From positions 390,395 to 454,394 of the forward strand of contig CAWDAL010000015.1 in NCBI GenBank assembly GCA_963800285.1: 64,000 bases of DNA, read 5' to 3'. The translations under genes were made by a program, and so were the position numbers. Below are positions 43,241 through 53,049 of this stretch, piece by piece; position 1 is the stretch's first letter; each line of letters begins with the position of its first letter. The DNA is from DASUPK01 sp963800285. GTDB taxonomy: Bacteria > Actinomycetota > Thermoleophilia > Solirubrobacterales > 70-9. Below the pieces are notes generated by a model, which was not told the origin of the DNA, ran no database searches, and saw only the letters and a list, made by a program, of their open reading frames with translations.

Positions 43241-43257
43241 TGTCCTGACTCAGGACA
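43241..43257. promoter_or_regulatory. Palindromic operator candidate ahead of the ROK gene
   Basis: TGTCCTGA-C-TCAGGACA, perfect 8-bp arms about a single base, 74 bp before the ROK regulator start. A TTGACA hexamer follows at 43294. Likely operator or terminator of the preceding gene; an autoregulatory ROK site is the simpler reading. Confidence 0.45.
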
Positions 43258-43331
43258 TTGCTGGTGGGTTTCGGCTCTAGTTCATCCGGAGCCTTGACAA
43301 ATCCCGCCGGGTCGATAAGGGTTCGGCTCCG

Positions 43332-44546
43332 GTGGAATCTGCAGACTCCGGATCGCTCCGGTCACTGCGTGAGCTCAATCGCGGGCGCGTCATCGGCGCG
43401 CTGCGGGGGCGAGGGACCGCCAGTCGCGCGGAGATCGCCCGGGCAACCGGGCTCTCCCGCTCGACGGTCTCGAGCATCGTCTCCGACCTGATCGAGGCCG
43501 GGCTGCTCACTGAAGCGGCGGAGGCCACGGGCGTGGCGCACGGGGAGGCCGGCGGGCGGCCCCCCGTGCTCCTCTCCCTCAATCCGTCGGCCGGACTCGC
43601 CGTCGGCGTCGACTTCGGCCACACCCACCTGCGGGTGGCGGTGTCCGATCTCTCCCATGAGGTGCTGGCGGAGTCCTGGCGAGAGCTGGACGTCGACCAC
43701 TCCGCCGAGGACGGACTGGATTCCGCGGCGGAGCTGGTCTCGGAGGTGCTGAAGGAGGCGAAGGTCGATCACAACGCCGTGATCGGGGTGGGCATGGGCC
43801 TGCCGGGCCCGATCAACAGCACGACCGGCGCGGTCGGCTCATCGTCGATCCTGCCCGGTTGGGTCGGTGTCAACGCCGCGATGGAGATGGAGCGGAGGCT
43901 CGGGCTCCCGGTCAGGGTCGAGAACGACGCCAACCTCGGCGCTCTCGCGGAGTTCGTCTGGGGGTCGGGCCGCGGTCACTCGGATGTCATCTACATCAAG
44001 CTCTCGTCGGGGGTCGGCGCCGGCCTGCTCTTCGCCGGGCGCCTTCATCATGGAGCCGGAGGCACCGCGGGGGAGATCGGCCACATCCCGACGCAGAATG
44101 GGACGGCGATCTGCCGTTGCGGCAGCCGGGGCTGCCTCGAGACCATCGCCTCGGTACGGGCGATCGCGGAGCAGGTCGGCGCCAGCCGGGGCGAGGACGT
44201 GTCGCCGCGGGATCTCCTGGGGCTGATCGCGGACCGAGACCCGGTGGCGACCCGCCTGATCGGCGAGGCCGGGCGCGAGATCGGGGTCGCGCTCGCGGGG
44301 CTGTGCAATCTCGTCAATCCGAATTGCGTGATCATCGGCGGCGATTTGAGCGCCGCCGGCGAGCTGATCACGGAGCCCGTGCTCGAGTCGATCCGCCGCT
44401 ACGCGATCACCAGCGCGGCGGAACAGGTCAGCGTCGTGGCCGGAGTCCTCGGGGAGCGCGCTGAGCTGCTCGGCGCGCTCGCACTGGTCCTGCACGCGAG
44501 CGACAGCGTCGTCGGCACGGGACCGCCCGCGCAGGTGGCCGCATGA
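43332..44546 (+). CDS. ROK-family transcriptional regulator (XylR/NagC type)
   Basis: 404 residues, GTG start. N-terminal winged helix (SRAEIARATGLSRSTVSSIVSDLIEAGLL), then a sugar-kinase-like ROK domain with VGVDFGHTHLRVAV, the GxGLPGPIN segment, HGAGGTAGEIGHI and the zinc motif CRCGSRGCLE. The intact motif suggests sugar sensing. It immediately precedes the sugar ABC importer, probably its target. Confidence 0.93.
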   Translation: MESADSGSLRSLRELNRGRVIGALRGRGTASRAEIARATGLSRSTVSSIVSDLIEAGLLTEAAEATGVAHGEAGGRPPVLLSLNPSAGLAVGVDFGHTHLRVAVSDLSHEVLAESWRELDVDHSAEDGLDSAAELVSEVLKEAKVDHNAVIGVGMGLPGPINSTTGAVGSSSILPGWVGVNAAMEMERRLGLPVRVENDANLGALAEFVWGSGRGHSDVIYIKLSSGVGAGLLFAGRLHHGAGGTAGEIGHIPTQNGTAICRCGSRGCLETIASVRAIAEQVGASRGEDVSPRDLLGLIADRDPVATRLIGEAGREIGVALAGLCNLVNPNCVIIGGDLSAAGELITEPVLESIRRYAITSAAEQVSVVAGVLGERAELLGALALVLHASDSVVGTGPPAQVAA

Positions 44547-44598
44547 ACCGTTTGGAATTCAGACCAACGAGAGAGGAACAACAGTGGAGGTGGTGCGT

Positions 44599-45726
44599 GT
44601 GACTAGATCCAAGAGTTGGGCCCGTGGCGCCGTGCTTTCGATGGCGGCGCTGGTGATCGGGCTCGGGCTGGCCGCCTGTGGCGGCAGCAGTGGTGGCGGA
44701 GGGCCGAAGGTGGCCCTGTTGCTGCCGGAGTCGAAGACGACTCGCTACGAGGCCCACGATCATCCGGAGTTCGAGGCCGCCCTGAAGTCGGCGTGCTCGG
44801 ACTGTGACCTCATCTACAACAACGCCAACCAGGACGCGTCGACCCAGCAGTCTCAGATGGAGTCGGCGCTCACCGACGGGGCCGATGTGGTGGTCCTCGA
44901 CCCGGTGGACTCCGCGTCCGCCGCGTCCATGGTGCAACTGGCGAAGCAGCAGAACGTTCCGGTTGTGAGCTACGACCGGCTGATCCTGGATACCCCTGAT
45001 GTGGCCGCGTATGTCTCGTTCGACAACGTCAAGGTCGGAGAGCTTCAGGGCAGCACTCTCGCCAAGAAGCTCGCCGACGACGGGAACGCGAACGGGCCGA
45101 TCGTGAGGATCAACGGCTCGCCGACGGACAACAACGCCACGCTGTTCGGTCAGGGTGCGTCCAAGGAGCTGGACGCCGCGGGCGTTCAGGTCGCCAAGGA
45201 GTACGACACCCCGGATTGGAGTCCCGACAAGGCTCAGTCCGAGATGGATCAGGCGATCACGGCTCTGGGCAAGACCGGGTTCAAGGGCCTGTATGCCATG
45301 AACGACGGCACCGCTGGTGGCGCGATCGCGGCCATGCAGGCAGCCGGAATCGATCCGAAGACGATCCCGTCGACGGGTCAGGACGCCGAGCTGGAGGCCG
45401 TCCAGCGCATCCTCACGGGTGACCAGTTCATGACGGTCTTCAAGGCGACGCGGCCTGAAGCCGAGACCTCCGCGAAGATCGCGGCGGCCCTGGCCCAGGG
45501 CAAGCCGATTCCGACCAGTGGTCTCCTCGTCGGGCAGACGAAGACCAACAACGGTGCGGCGGACATCCCGTCCTACCTGTTGACGCCGGTGGCGGCGACG
45601 AAGGACAACCTCGCCTCCGTCACGTACGGCGGCCAGGCGCTGATCGGTCCGGACGGGTATTGGACCGCGGACGACGTCTGCACCCCTGAGTTCCAGTCGG
45701 CCTGCCAGGCCGCAGGAATCAGCTAG
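44599..45726 (+). CDS. Sugar ABC transporter substrate-binding lipoprotein (XylF-like)
   Basis: 375 residues from GTG 44599, which has GGAGGT 7 nt upstream; GTG 44584 is an alternative. Signal peptide with lipobox LAAC, Ser/Gly linker, then a two-lobe periplasmic binding fold (VALLLPESKTTRYEAHDHPEFE; SQMESALTDGADVVVLDPVD; VVSYDRLI). Resembles the xylose-binding group. Binds a monosaccharide outside the membrane and delivers it to the permease encoded downstream. Confidence 0.92.
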   Translation: MTRSKSWARGAVLSMAALVIGLGLAACGGSSGGGGPKVALLLPESKTTRYEAHDHPEFEAALKSACSDCDLIYNNANQDASTQQSQMESALTDGADVVVLDPVDSASAASMVQLAKQQNVPVVSYDRLILDTPDVAAYVSFDNVKVGELQGSTLAKKLADDGNANGPIVRINGSPTDNNATLFGQGASKELDAAGVQVAKEYDTPDWSPDKAQSEMDQAITALGKTGFKGLYAMNDGTAGGAIAAMQAAGIDPKTIPSTGQDAELEAVQRILTGDQFMTVFKATRPEAETSAKIAAALAQGKPIPTSGLLVGQTKTNNGAADIPSYLLTPVAATKDNLASVTYGGQALIGPDGYWTADDVCTPEFQSACQAAGIS

Positions 45727-45773
45727 GGGCAGACGGGTAGAAGAATGAACCCCGAGCGCGAGGAGATGAGAAG

Positions 45774-46580
45774 GTGAGTCCAGAGCAGCAGAGCGGCAAC
45801 GGCAAGCCGGATCATCTCCTCGCGCTGAAGGGGTTCAGCAAGAGCTTTGGACCCGTCCAGGCACTCTCCGATGTCGACTTCGAAGTCGACGCCGGCGTGG
45901 TCACCGCCCTGGTCGGCGACAACGGGGCGGGGAAATCAACCTTGATCAAGGCGATCGACGGCGTGCAGCCGCCCGATTCCGGTCAGGCCTACTTCGAGGG
46001 CAGGCCGGTGAAGATCACCGATCCGAACTCGGCGACCAAGCTGGGGATCGCAACCGTCTTCCAGGACCTGGCGCTCTGCGACAACCTCGATGTGGTCGCC
46101 AACCTCTATCTCGGCCAGGAGGCAGTCGGCAACGGGGGCGTCCCGCTGCCCGTGATCAACGAGACCGAGATGGAGCAGCACACGAACGAACTTCTCGACG
46201 AGCTCTCGGTCACCACGCTCGGCAGCGTCCGAACCGAGGTGGGGAGCCTCTCCGGAGGGCAGCGCCAGTCGGTGGCCATCGCCCGCTCGCTGCTCGGTCA
46301 GCCCAAGGTCGTGCTGCTCGACGAGCCCACCGCGGCCCTCGGCGTGGCGCAGACCGCCCAGGTGCTCAGCCTGATCAAGCGCCTCCGCGAGCGCGGGCTC
46401 GGCGTGGTGGTGATCAGCCACAACCTCGAGGACATCTTCCAGGTCGCCGACCGGATCGTCGTCTTGCGCCTCGGCAGGCGGGAGGCCACCTTCGACGTGT
46501 CCAAGACGACGCGGGAGGAGGTCGTGGCGGCGATCACCGGCGCCTCGGCCGAGATCGATTTCACCAAGGAGGGCAAGTGA
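45774..46580 (+). CDS. Sugar ABC transporter ATP-binding protein (single domain)
   Basis: 268 residues, GTG start. Walker A GDNGAGKST, signature LSGGQRQ, Walker B VVLLDEPTAAL, H-loop SHN. A single nucleotide-binding domain, whereas canonical XylG/RbsA proteins carry two fused copies, so it probably works as a homodimer. ATGA overlap with the permease gene. Confidence 0.93.
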   Translation: MSPEQQSGNGKPDHLLALKGFSKSFGPVQALSDVDFEVDAGVVTALVGDNGAGKSTLIKAIDGVQPPDSGQAYFEGRPVKITDPNSATKLGIATVFQDLALCDNLDVVANLYLGQEAVGNGGVPLPVINETEMEQHTNELLDELSVTTLGSVRTEVGSLSGGQRQSVAIARSLLGQPKVVLLDEPTAALGVAQTAQVLSLIKRLRERGLGVVVISHNLEDIFQVADRIVVLRLGRREATFDVSKTTREEVVAAITGASAEIDFTKEGK

Positions 46581-47785
46581 TGGAGAGCGCCACGCAGACC
46601 GCCGACGGCGCGGAGCAGGAGAGCAGGTTCAGCCTCGTCACGCGCCTCGCCCGCGGCGAGCTCGGCTCCCTCCGGGTCTTCCTGACGATCGCCCTGATCT
46701 GGGTGATCTTCCAACTTCAGAACGACCGCTTCCTCTCCGCGATCAACCTGACCAACCTGACGCTTCAGATCGCGGCGATCGGGACCATCTCCGTTGGTGT
46801 CGTGCTTGTTCTGCTGCTCGGCGAGATCGATCTGTCCGTCGGCGCCGTGAGCGGGCTCGCGGCCGGAGTGATGTCGGTGCTCACCGTGAAGCATGGCTGG
46901 AGCCCCGAACTCGCCATCCTCGCCGGCCTCGCGACGGGCGCCATCATCGGATTCTTCAACGGCTTCATGGTCACCTTCTTCGGGATCCCATCGTTCGTGG
47001 TGACCCTTGCGGGACTGCTGGCCTGGCAAGGGGCTCTCTTATTCGTGCTCGGGGACACCGGGACGATCAACCTCCCGCCCAGCACGATCACCGACCTGGC
47101 CGGCAAGTTCTTCTCGGCCGGCGTCGGCTATGCCCTCGCGGCGATCGTCACCGGCGCGACGCTCGGTACCGGGTTGATGGAGTTACGCCGGAGACAGAAG
47201 GCGGGCCTGGAGACCGACCCGCTCGCCGGAATCGTCATCCGGACCGTGGTCGTCGGCGTCGCGAGCTTCGCCGCGGTTGCGATCCTGAGCTCGGACCGAG
47301 GCATTCCGCTCTCGGCCCTGATCCTCGTCGCCTTCTGCGGCTTCTTCGCCTGGCTGACGACGCGGACGCCGTTCGGCCGCCACATCTTCGCCACCGGCGG
47401 GAACGCCGAGGCCGCGCGGCGCGCCGGCATCCCCATCAATCGCGTGCGGATCCTCGTCTTCACGATCTGCTCGACGATGGCGGCGGCCGGCGGGATCCTG
47501 GCCGCGTCGAGGCTGATTGCGGTCAACCAGGCATCCGGCTCGGGCGATGTCCTGCTGCTCGCCATCGCCGGCCCGGTGATCGCCGGGACCAGCCTGTTCG
47601 GTGGGCGCGGCTCGGTTTGGTCGGCGCTCCTGGGCGCCGTGGTCATCGGGTCCATCTCGAACGGCATGGACCTGCTCGGCCTGAACTCCGACGTCAAGTA
47701 CATGATCACCGGCGGCGTGTTGCTCGCCGCGGTGACGGTCGACGCCCTCGCCCGCCGCCAGCGCGAGCGAACTCAGGTCACCTGA
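46577..47785 (+). CDS. Sugar ABC transporter permease (XylH-like)
   Basis: 402 residues with 10 or more hydrophobic helices. Characteristic carbohydrate-uptake-2 permease features: GEIDLSVGAVSGLAAGVM, GFFNGFMVTFFGIPSFVVTLAG, and FATGGNAEAARRAGIPINRVR. The last helices include AGTSLFGGRGSVWSALLGA. Its last 13 bp overlap the convergent FUSC gene. No xylose isomerase or xylulokinase is visible nearby. Confidence 0.93.
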   Translation: MMESATQTADGAEQESRFSLVTRLARGELGSLRVFLTIALIWVIFQLQNDRFLSAINLTNLTLQIAAIGTISVGVVLVLLLGEIDLSVGAVSGLAAGVMSVLTVKHGWSPELAILAGLATGAIIGFFNGFMVTFFGIPSFVVTLAGLLAWQGALLFVLGDTGTINLPPSTITDLAGKFFSAGVGYALAAIVTGATLGTGLMELRRRQKAGLETDPLAGIVIRTVVVGVASFAAVAILSSDRGIPLSALILVAFCGFFAWLTTRTPFGRHIFATGGNAEAARRAGIPINRVRILVFTICSTMAAAGGILAASRLIAVNQASGSGDVLLLAIAGPVIAGTSLFGGRGSVWSALLGAVVIGSISNGMDLLGLNSDVKYMITGGVLLAAVTVDALARRQRERTQVT

Positions 47786-48846
47786 GGTCGCCTGCGTCGA
47801 ACCGAGGGCTGTCCCCGGGTCGTGAGCACGATCGCCAGGGCCGCGACGGCGATTCCGAGCGCGGTGCCCAGGGCTCGCTGGTCAGCCGCCTTCCACGCCG
47901 CCTCCCCCAGTGAGTCGGTGAGCAGGACGACGAAGACCGTGATCGCGGCGGTGAACAGCGCGTACTCGAGCGCGAGCAGCGCGTAGGCGCACGCCCCCGC
48001 GATCCCGAGCGCCATTGCGACCGGCACCGGGCTGGCGCCCAGCGCCTCGGCGAGACCGGTGGCGAGCATGAGGCCCGCGATCGTGCCGACGGCTCGCATC
48101 GCCAGTCGCTCCCAGGTGTCGTCGGCGCTCGGCTTGAGCACGAACAGGACCGTGAGCGGGATCCAGTAGCCGTGCCCCTGTAGGTCGACGAACCGGTAGA
48201 TGGCCACCGACGCACCGAGGGCGACGCCCCACCTGAGGGCGTGCCGGAGCGCCGGTGAGTCGAGGGTCAGGTTGCGGGCCAACGCGATGCGAGTGCGGCG
48301 AGCCCTTTCGGCGAAACCCGGGGATTCCGTCCTTCGGTCCGCGACCCACCAGAGGATCGCCGAGAGGAGAGCCTGGATCAGGCCCCCGGCCATCGCCGCC
48401 GCGGCGGCGCGCGGGGCGTCGCCCGGATCGAGCATGAACCCCTGGGCGAGCAGAAAGGCGAGCACCGTGATCATCCCGGCTATGGCCAGCCGCGAAGACC
48501 CCGCGACGCAATAGCCGCCCGCGATCCCGCACACCGTCATGCCGGCGACCGCCACCAGCCCGGGGTCGGTGGAGAGGACGCCGAGGGCGGCGACCAGCGC
48601 GAGCAGCGGCGCGAAGGCCAGCTGCCACGCGCCCCTCACGCGCGCCGGGGCGTCGAACGCGATGAACCCCGCGATCTGGGCGCCTGCCGCCAGGCCGCCC
48701 CAGAACACGTCGTGTGTCTCGAGCTCGATCAGCGCGGCGATCCCCACGGGGATCGCCGCGATCGCTCCCCGCCGCAACGGATCCGCGAGGGGTCCGCTCA
48801 GCCGCCAGAAGTCCGCGTCGAGCACGCCCTGCCCCGTTCGCCTCAC
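47773..48846 (-). CDS. FUSC-family membrane protein (aromatic acid exporter-like)
   Basis: 357 residues from a GTG that overlaps the DMT stop as GTGA. Two blocks of hydrophobic helices flank a hydrophilic middle. The second block (WIPLTVLFVLKPSADDTWERLAMRAVGTIAGLMLA) is the FUSC motif of aromatic carboxylate exporters and YccS-like proteins. Coupled to a DMT transporter, suggesting a small efflux operon. Confidence 0.85.
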   Translation of the reverse strand: MRRTGQGVLDADFWRLSGPLADPLRRGAIAAIPVGIAALIELETHDVFWGGLAAGAQIAGFIAFDAPARVRGAWQLAFAPLLALVAALGVLSTDPGLVAVAGMTVCGIAGGYCVAGSSRLAIAGMITVLAFLLAQGFMLDPGDAPRAAAAAMAGGLIQALLSAILWWVADRRTESPGFAERARRTRIALARNLTLDSPALRHALRWGVALGASVAIYRFVDLQGHGYWIPLTVLFVLKPSADDTWERLAMRAVGTIAGLMLATGLAEALGASPVPVAMALGIAGACAYALLALEYALFTAAITVFVVLLTDSLGEAAWKAADQRALGTALGIAVAALAIVLTTRGQPSVRRRRPQVT

Positions 48847-49715
48847 GGCAGCTGCGCCTCCGCTTCCAGCGGCGGTGGGGTCAGCGCGGCGGCGCTGATC
48901 ACGAGCGCGAAGGCGAGCACGCGCGCGATGACGCCGAGGGCGCGGTCCGGGAAGGGCTCGGAGAAGACGATCGGGCCCGCGGCGATCGTCAGGGCGTTCG
49001 CGGCGACGCTGGTCACGGCGATCACGGATACGGCAGGGCCGATCTGCAGGCTGCGGGCCGAGACCAGCAGGCCGATCAGCGAGGCGGCGAGGATCACGGC
49101 CGCCAGCGGGCTGAAGAGGATCGCGGCCGCGGACTCGTCGCCGAGCTGTCCGCTGAGCGCCTTGATCGAGGTGTCCGAAGCCGCCCAGAGCAGGCCGGCG
49201 GAGGCGCCGAGCAGGACGCCCGCCCTCGGCCTGTAGCGCCCGAGTGCAGCCAGGGCGATCCCGGCCAGCCCGACGATCGCGATGAACGCCGTCAGGGTCG
49301 CGGTGTCGTAGCTCGAGTGGGCGGAGTCGGCGTCCCCGTCCAGCGTCGCCGCCAGGAAGGCGAGCCCCGCCGCCGCCAGCGCCACGCCGATCCACTCCCG
49401 CCGGGTAACGCGATGGGCGAAGAAGCGATCCGCGACCACGGTGAGCAGCACGAGCCCGCCCGCGATCGTCGCCTGCACGAGCGAGATCGGCGCCAGCGAG
49501 AGAGCGCCGACGTGCAGGCCCCAGCCCGCCATCGCGATCAGCACCCCGAGCGTGTACCAGCGGGACCGAAACAGCACGATGGAGCTCCACAGAGGACGGC
49601 GCCAGTCGACCGCCGGGCTCTCGACCGCACCGCGATGCTTGTAGAGGAAGCCGACGATCGACGCGAGCGCGGTGGCCACCGCCAGAAGCAGCCCGAGTTG
49701 AACGCTGAGCGGCAC
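48843..49715 (-). CDS. DMT-superfamily (EamA) transporter
   Basis: 290 residues, ten hydrophobic helices in two EamA halves. SLAPISLVQATIAGGLVLLTVVADRFFAHRVTRREWIGVALAAAGL is the typical first-repeat end. The substrate cannot be told from sequence. First gene of the two-gene operon with the FUSC protein. Confidence 0.88.
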   Translation of the reverse strand: MPLSVQLGLLLAVATALASIVGFLYKHRGAVESPAVDWRRPLWSSIVLFRSRWYTLGVLIAMAGWGLHVGALSLAPISLVQATIAGGLVLLTVVADRFFAHRVTRREWIGVALAAAGLAFLAATLDGDADSAHSSYDTATLTAFIAIVGLAGIALAALGRYRPRAGVLLGASAGLLWAASDTSIKALSGQLGDESAAAILFSPLAAVILAASLIGLLVSARSLQIGPAVSVIAVTSVAANALTIAAGPIVFSEPFPDRALGVIARVLAFALVISAAALTPPPLEAEAQLP

Positions 49716-49783
49716 CTCCCCATTAAACGTCGCCGCACGGCGAATGCCGCATGGCGCGCCGATCCGTACCTAGAGTTGTTCCC

Positions 49784-51520
49784 ATGGGTGGTATGAGGCG
49801 GGCGGCCCTGACGATCGCTGCGCTTGTGGCGCTGGCGCCGGCCGGAAGTGCGGCCGCCCGGCCCACGACGCCGGCGAGCGGCTCAGCTGCCACCGCTCGC
49901 GCGGTCGTCCTGATCAGGACGCCTGACCTGCCCACCCGGAGAGACCCGGCGGCCGCGAGCGCTGGCACAGGCTCCGCTCGGAGTCGAGCGGGATCCTCGG
50001 TCGCGTGGCGGCGCGCGAAGGCCTCGACATCGAGACCGCGGTGCCGGAGATAGGCATGCCCAGCGTCGACCTCGGGCCCGGGGGATTGCCTCCGCTGAGG
50101 CGGGCGCTCGCCGATGACCCGCGCGTGGAATCCGTGCGGCCCGATCCGCCGGTCGAGCTTCGCTACTCGCCGAACGACTTCGCCTTCACCCACCCCGACG
50201 CTCACGCGCCGAACGGCGACCTGACGCAATGGAACCTGATCCGGGAGGGCGGCCCACCAGCCTGGGATCTCTCCCGGGGCACCGGCGCCGAGGTCGCGAT
50301 GGTGGACTCCGGCGTCGACGGGGGGCACCCCGACCTCAGCGGCCGGATCGCCGCCGCCTCCGCGTTCGGCACGAGCTCTCCGACCACCGACCCGGTCGGG
50401 CACGGCACGCATACCGCGGGCCTCGCCTGCGGCGATGCGGACAACGCCTTCGGGATCGCCTCGATGGGCTTCGACTGCTCGCTCTACATCGCCAAGATCG
50501 ACTTCGACGGCCCGTGCTCGAACGTTGCGGCCGCGATCACGGCGGCCGCCAACCGAAACAGCGACGTGATCAGCATGAGCCTCGGCCATTGCAACAGCAC
50601 GCTCGTGCCCGCGCTCGCATACGCGCAGTCCCGTGGCTCGGTCCTGGTCGGGGCCGGCGGCAACAGCCCGAATCCGACCGGATCCTGCGGATTGCTGGCC
50701 GGGAACGACTGCATCTATCCGGAGGAGTGGCTGCAGCCCCCGGACACCGGGCCGAACGCGGGCTTTGACCGCAGGCTGGTGGTCACCTCGGCGAAGTACG
50801 ACGGCACGCGGTCGTTGTTCTCGACCACCGGGGGCGGAGATGACGAGCCGAGTGTCGGTCGCGGCCTACGGCTCGGCCTCCAACGCGGTCGGGGGCCAGC
50901 AGGGGATCCTCTCGAGCTGGCCCTCCCACAGCGTCGACGATGACTCCACGGGAGGCCGCACGACCATCGACGGCGACGCCCGCTTCTCCTACCTGGTCGG
51001 CACGAGCATGGCGACCCCCCAGGTCGCCGGGGTTGCCGCGCTGATCCGCGCGGTCAAGCCGAACATGGCGAACACGAAGGTCGTCCACCTGATCAAGGCG
51101 ACCGCGAGCCACTGCGGCCGCTACGGCGACGGTATCGGCTGGGGCCTGATCCGAGCCGATCAGGCCGTGGCGGCCACCCTCGACCGTGACGTCGCGGCGC
51201 CGAGCTCCAGGGTGAAGAGGGCGAAGCGCCGCCACGGCGTGGTGCGGCTGAAGATCAGGAGGCATGACAACACCTCCGGCAGCACCAGCTGCGTGAAGTT
51301 GCCGACCGCCGGCGTCAAGAGGGTCCTGGTCTTCGCGTCGGCCAACGGCGGCCGCTATCACCGCATCGGGAAGACCACCAGGGCGAAGCTGCGCTTTCAC
51401 CCCAAGCGCGGCCGGCGGTATCGCTTCTTCTCGATCGCGATCGACAACGCCGGGAACCGCGAGGCGGGTCCGGGCGGGCCCGACCTCGAGCTCAGAGTGA
51501 AACGGCGTGCCCCCGGCTGA
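49784..51520 (+). pseudogene. Secreted subtilisin-like protease, two frameshifts
   Basis: The signal peptide (MGGMRRAALTIAALVALAP...) is in one frame. After about nt 49950 the protein continues in another as WHRLRSESSGILGRVAAREGLD, with catalytic Asp (VDSGVDG) and His (GHGTHTAG). Near nt 50855 it shifts again to RVSVAAYGSASN, with catalytic Ser (GTSMATPQVAG), ending at 51520. The two shifts cancel in length but stops lie between, so no full-length enzyme is made as written. The C-terminal 110 residues are a basic beta domain. Real decay or sequence error. Confidence 0.85.
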
Positions 51521-51532
51521 AGCCGCGGGCAC
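51507..51532. terminator. Hairpin between convergent genes
   Basis: GTGCCC (51507-51512) pairs with GGGCAC (51527-51532), with inner GGCT/AGCC. It spans the subtilase stop codon and precedes the WS/DGAT stop at 51542. No T-run, so terminator activity is a guess. Confidence 0.5.
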
Positions 51533-51541
51533 CCCCTCGCA

Positions 51542-52999
51542 TCAGCCGGGGAGGTCCGCGCCCGCGGCCAGGTCCGCCTGGGAGCGAGCCTCGGCGGCCT
51601 CCGCGGCGGCGAGCAGGTCGGCGAGCGCCTCGGTCAGGCCGGTGGCGAGCATCTCGATGTCCTCCATCGCGTCGTAGTCGCCGAGCAGGCCGAAGTCGAT
51701 GCCGCCGTGGTAGGACATGATCGCGATCGCGAGGGCGTGGTTCTCGGGCAGGAAGGCGACCGGGAACACGTCCTGCAGCTCCCGGCCCAGCACGTAGAGC
51801 GGGATCTGGGGACCCGGCACGTTGGTGACGATCAGGTTGAAGAGCCTGGTCGAGAAGTTGATCCGCGACGCCTGGGCGAGCAGCGTCGGCGGCGCGAAGT
51901 CGTTGAACCGCGAGATCACCTCCGCGCCGAGCGCCTGCTTGGACTCCTTGAGGCTGCCCATCGCGCGCTTGACCGCATCCAGGCGCTTCACCGGGTCCTC
52001 GATGTAGACGGGGAGCGGTCCGCGCATCGCGGCGATCCGGTTGCCGAGCTGGCCGCGCTCGTCCTCCGCGCGAATCGACACGGGAACGAGGGCGCGCAGC
52101 TCGAGGCCCTCGGTCTTCAATCCGCGGCTGCGCAGCCAGCTCCGCAGGGCGCCGCTGACCACGGTGAGGACGACGTCGTTGACGGTCCCGCCGAAGACGT
52201 CCTTGATCCGCTTGAAGTCTCCGAGCTCTGCTCGGCTCCAGGCGAAGCGGCGGTGAGACCCGATCTCGGTGTTGAGAGGGACGTCCGGAGCCGGGTTGGT
52301 GAAGTTCCAGGCGACCTCGCCGAGGGCCTCGGCGGCGTCGACGACCTTGCGGGTCGTCCTCGTCGGGTTGCTCGCGGCCCGGACCGCGCGCCGAGCGAAC
52401 TTGAACGGCGTCTCGCTGAGCTCAGCGACTCCGCGGGCGGCCAGCTCGGCTGAGGAGGGCAAGGGCTGCGGAACCCAGTCCCGATCGGGCTCGATCGGCT
52501 CGGGCACCGGCTTCACGTCGAAGAGGACGGTCGCGATGTCGACCCCGGAGACCCCGTCGACGAGGGCGTGGTGGGTCTTCGTCACCAGCGCGAAGCGGTT
52601 CTTCTCGAGCCCCTGGATGAGCCAGAGCTCCCAGAGTGGCTTGGAGCGGTCGAGCCCCTGGGAGAAGAGGCGCCCGGCGATGTTGCGGAGCTGCTCCTCC
52701 GATCCCGGCGCCGGCAGCGCCGAGTGGCGCACGTGGTAGGCCAGGTGAAAGTGCGGGTCGTCCACCCAGAACGGCCGTCCGGTCTCGATCGGGGGGAAGG
52801 CGAGCTTCTGGCGGAAGCGCGGCACCAGGTGCAGCCGGCTGCGGACGTGATTGAGGAAGTCCTCGTAGGCGGGCGGCGGCCCCTCGAAGATCAGGATCGC
52901 CCCAACGTGCATGTGCGCGCTCGAGGTCTCGTTCGTCAGGAACGACGCGTCGATCGAGCTCAGCCTGTCCATGTGTCCCTGTGCCATACCCGCCGCCAA
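51542..52999 (-). CDS. Wax ester synthase/diacylglycerol acyltransferase
   Basis: 485 residues. Catalytic HHxxxDG motif in KTHHALVDGVSGVD (about residues 140-150), the second conserved block NDVVLTVVSGALRSWL, and VTNVPGPQIPLYVLG near the C-terminus. Makes triacylglycerol or wax esters from acyl-CoA, a storage-lipid trait common in actinomycetes. A later ATG (MAQGHMDRL) is an alternative start. Confidence 0.94.
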   Translation of the reverse strand: MAAGMAQGHMDRLSSIDASFLTNETSSAHMHVGAILIFEGPPPAYEDFLNHVRSRLHLVPRFRQKLAFPPIETGRPFWVDDPHFHLAYHVRHSALPAPGSEEQLRNIAGRLFSQGLDRSKPLWELWLIQGLEKNRFALVTKTHHALVDGVSGVDIATVLFDVKPVPEPIEPDRDWVPQPLPSSAELAARGVAELSETPFKFARRAVRAASNPTRTTRKVVDAAEALGEVAWNFTNPAPDVPLNTEIGSHRRFAWSRAELGDFKRIKDVFGGTVNDVVLTVVSGALRSWLRSRGLKTEGLELRALVPVSIRAEDERGQLGNRIAAMRGPLPVYIEDPVKRLDAVKRAMGSLKESKQALGAEVISRFNDFAPPTLLAQASRINFSTRLFNLIVTNVPGPQIPLYVLGRELQDVFPVAFLPENHALAIAIMSYHGGIDFGLLGDYDAMEDIEMLATGLTEALADLLAAAEAAEARSQADLAAGADLPG

Positions 53000-53049
53000 G
53001 CCTAGCTTCTCGGTAGCGAGGCACGGCCGCTACCCTTCGCCCGGGCGTC

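Noticed and set aside
47773..49590. A 605-codon frame spanning the FUSC and DMT genes
   Set aside because: Its first 248 codons are a shadow of the EamA transporter in another frame; the real FUSC start is the GTG overlapping the DMT stop at 48843-48846.
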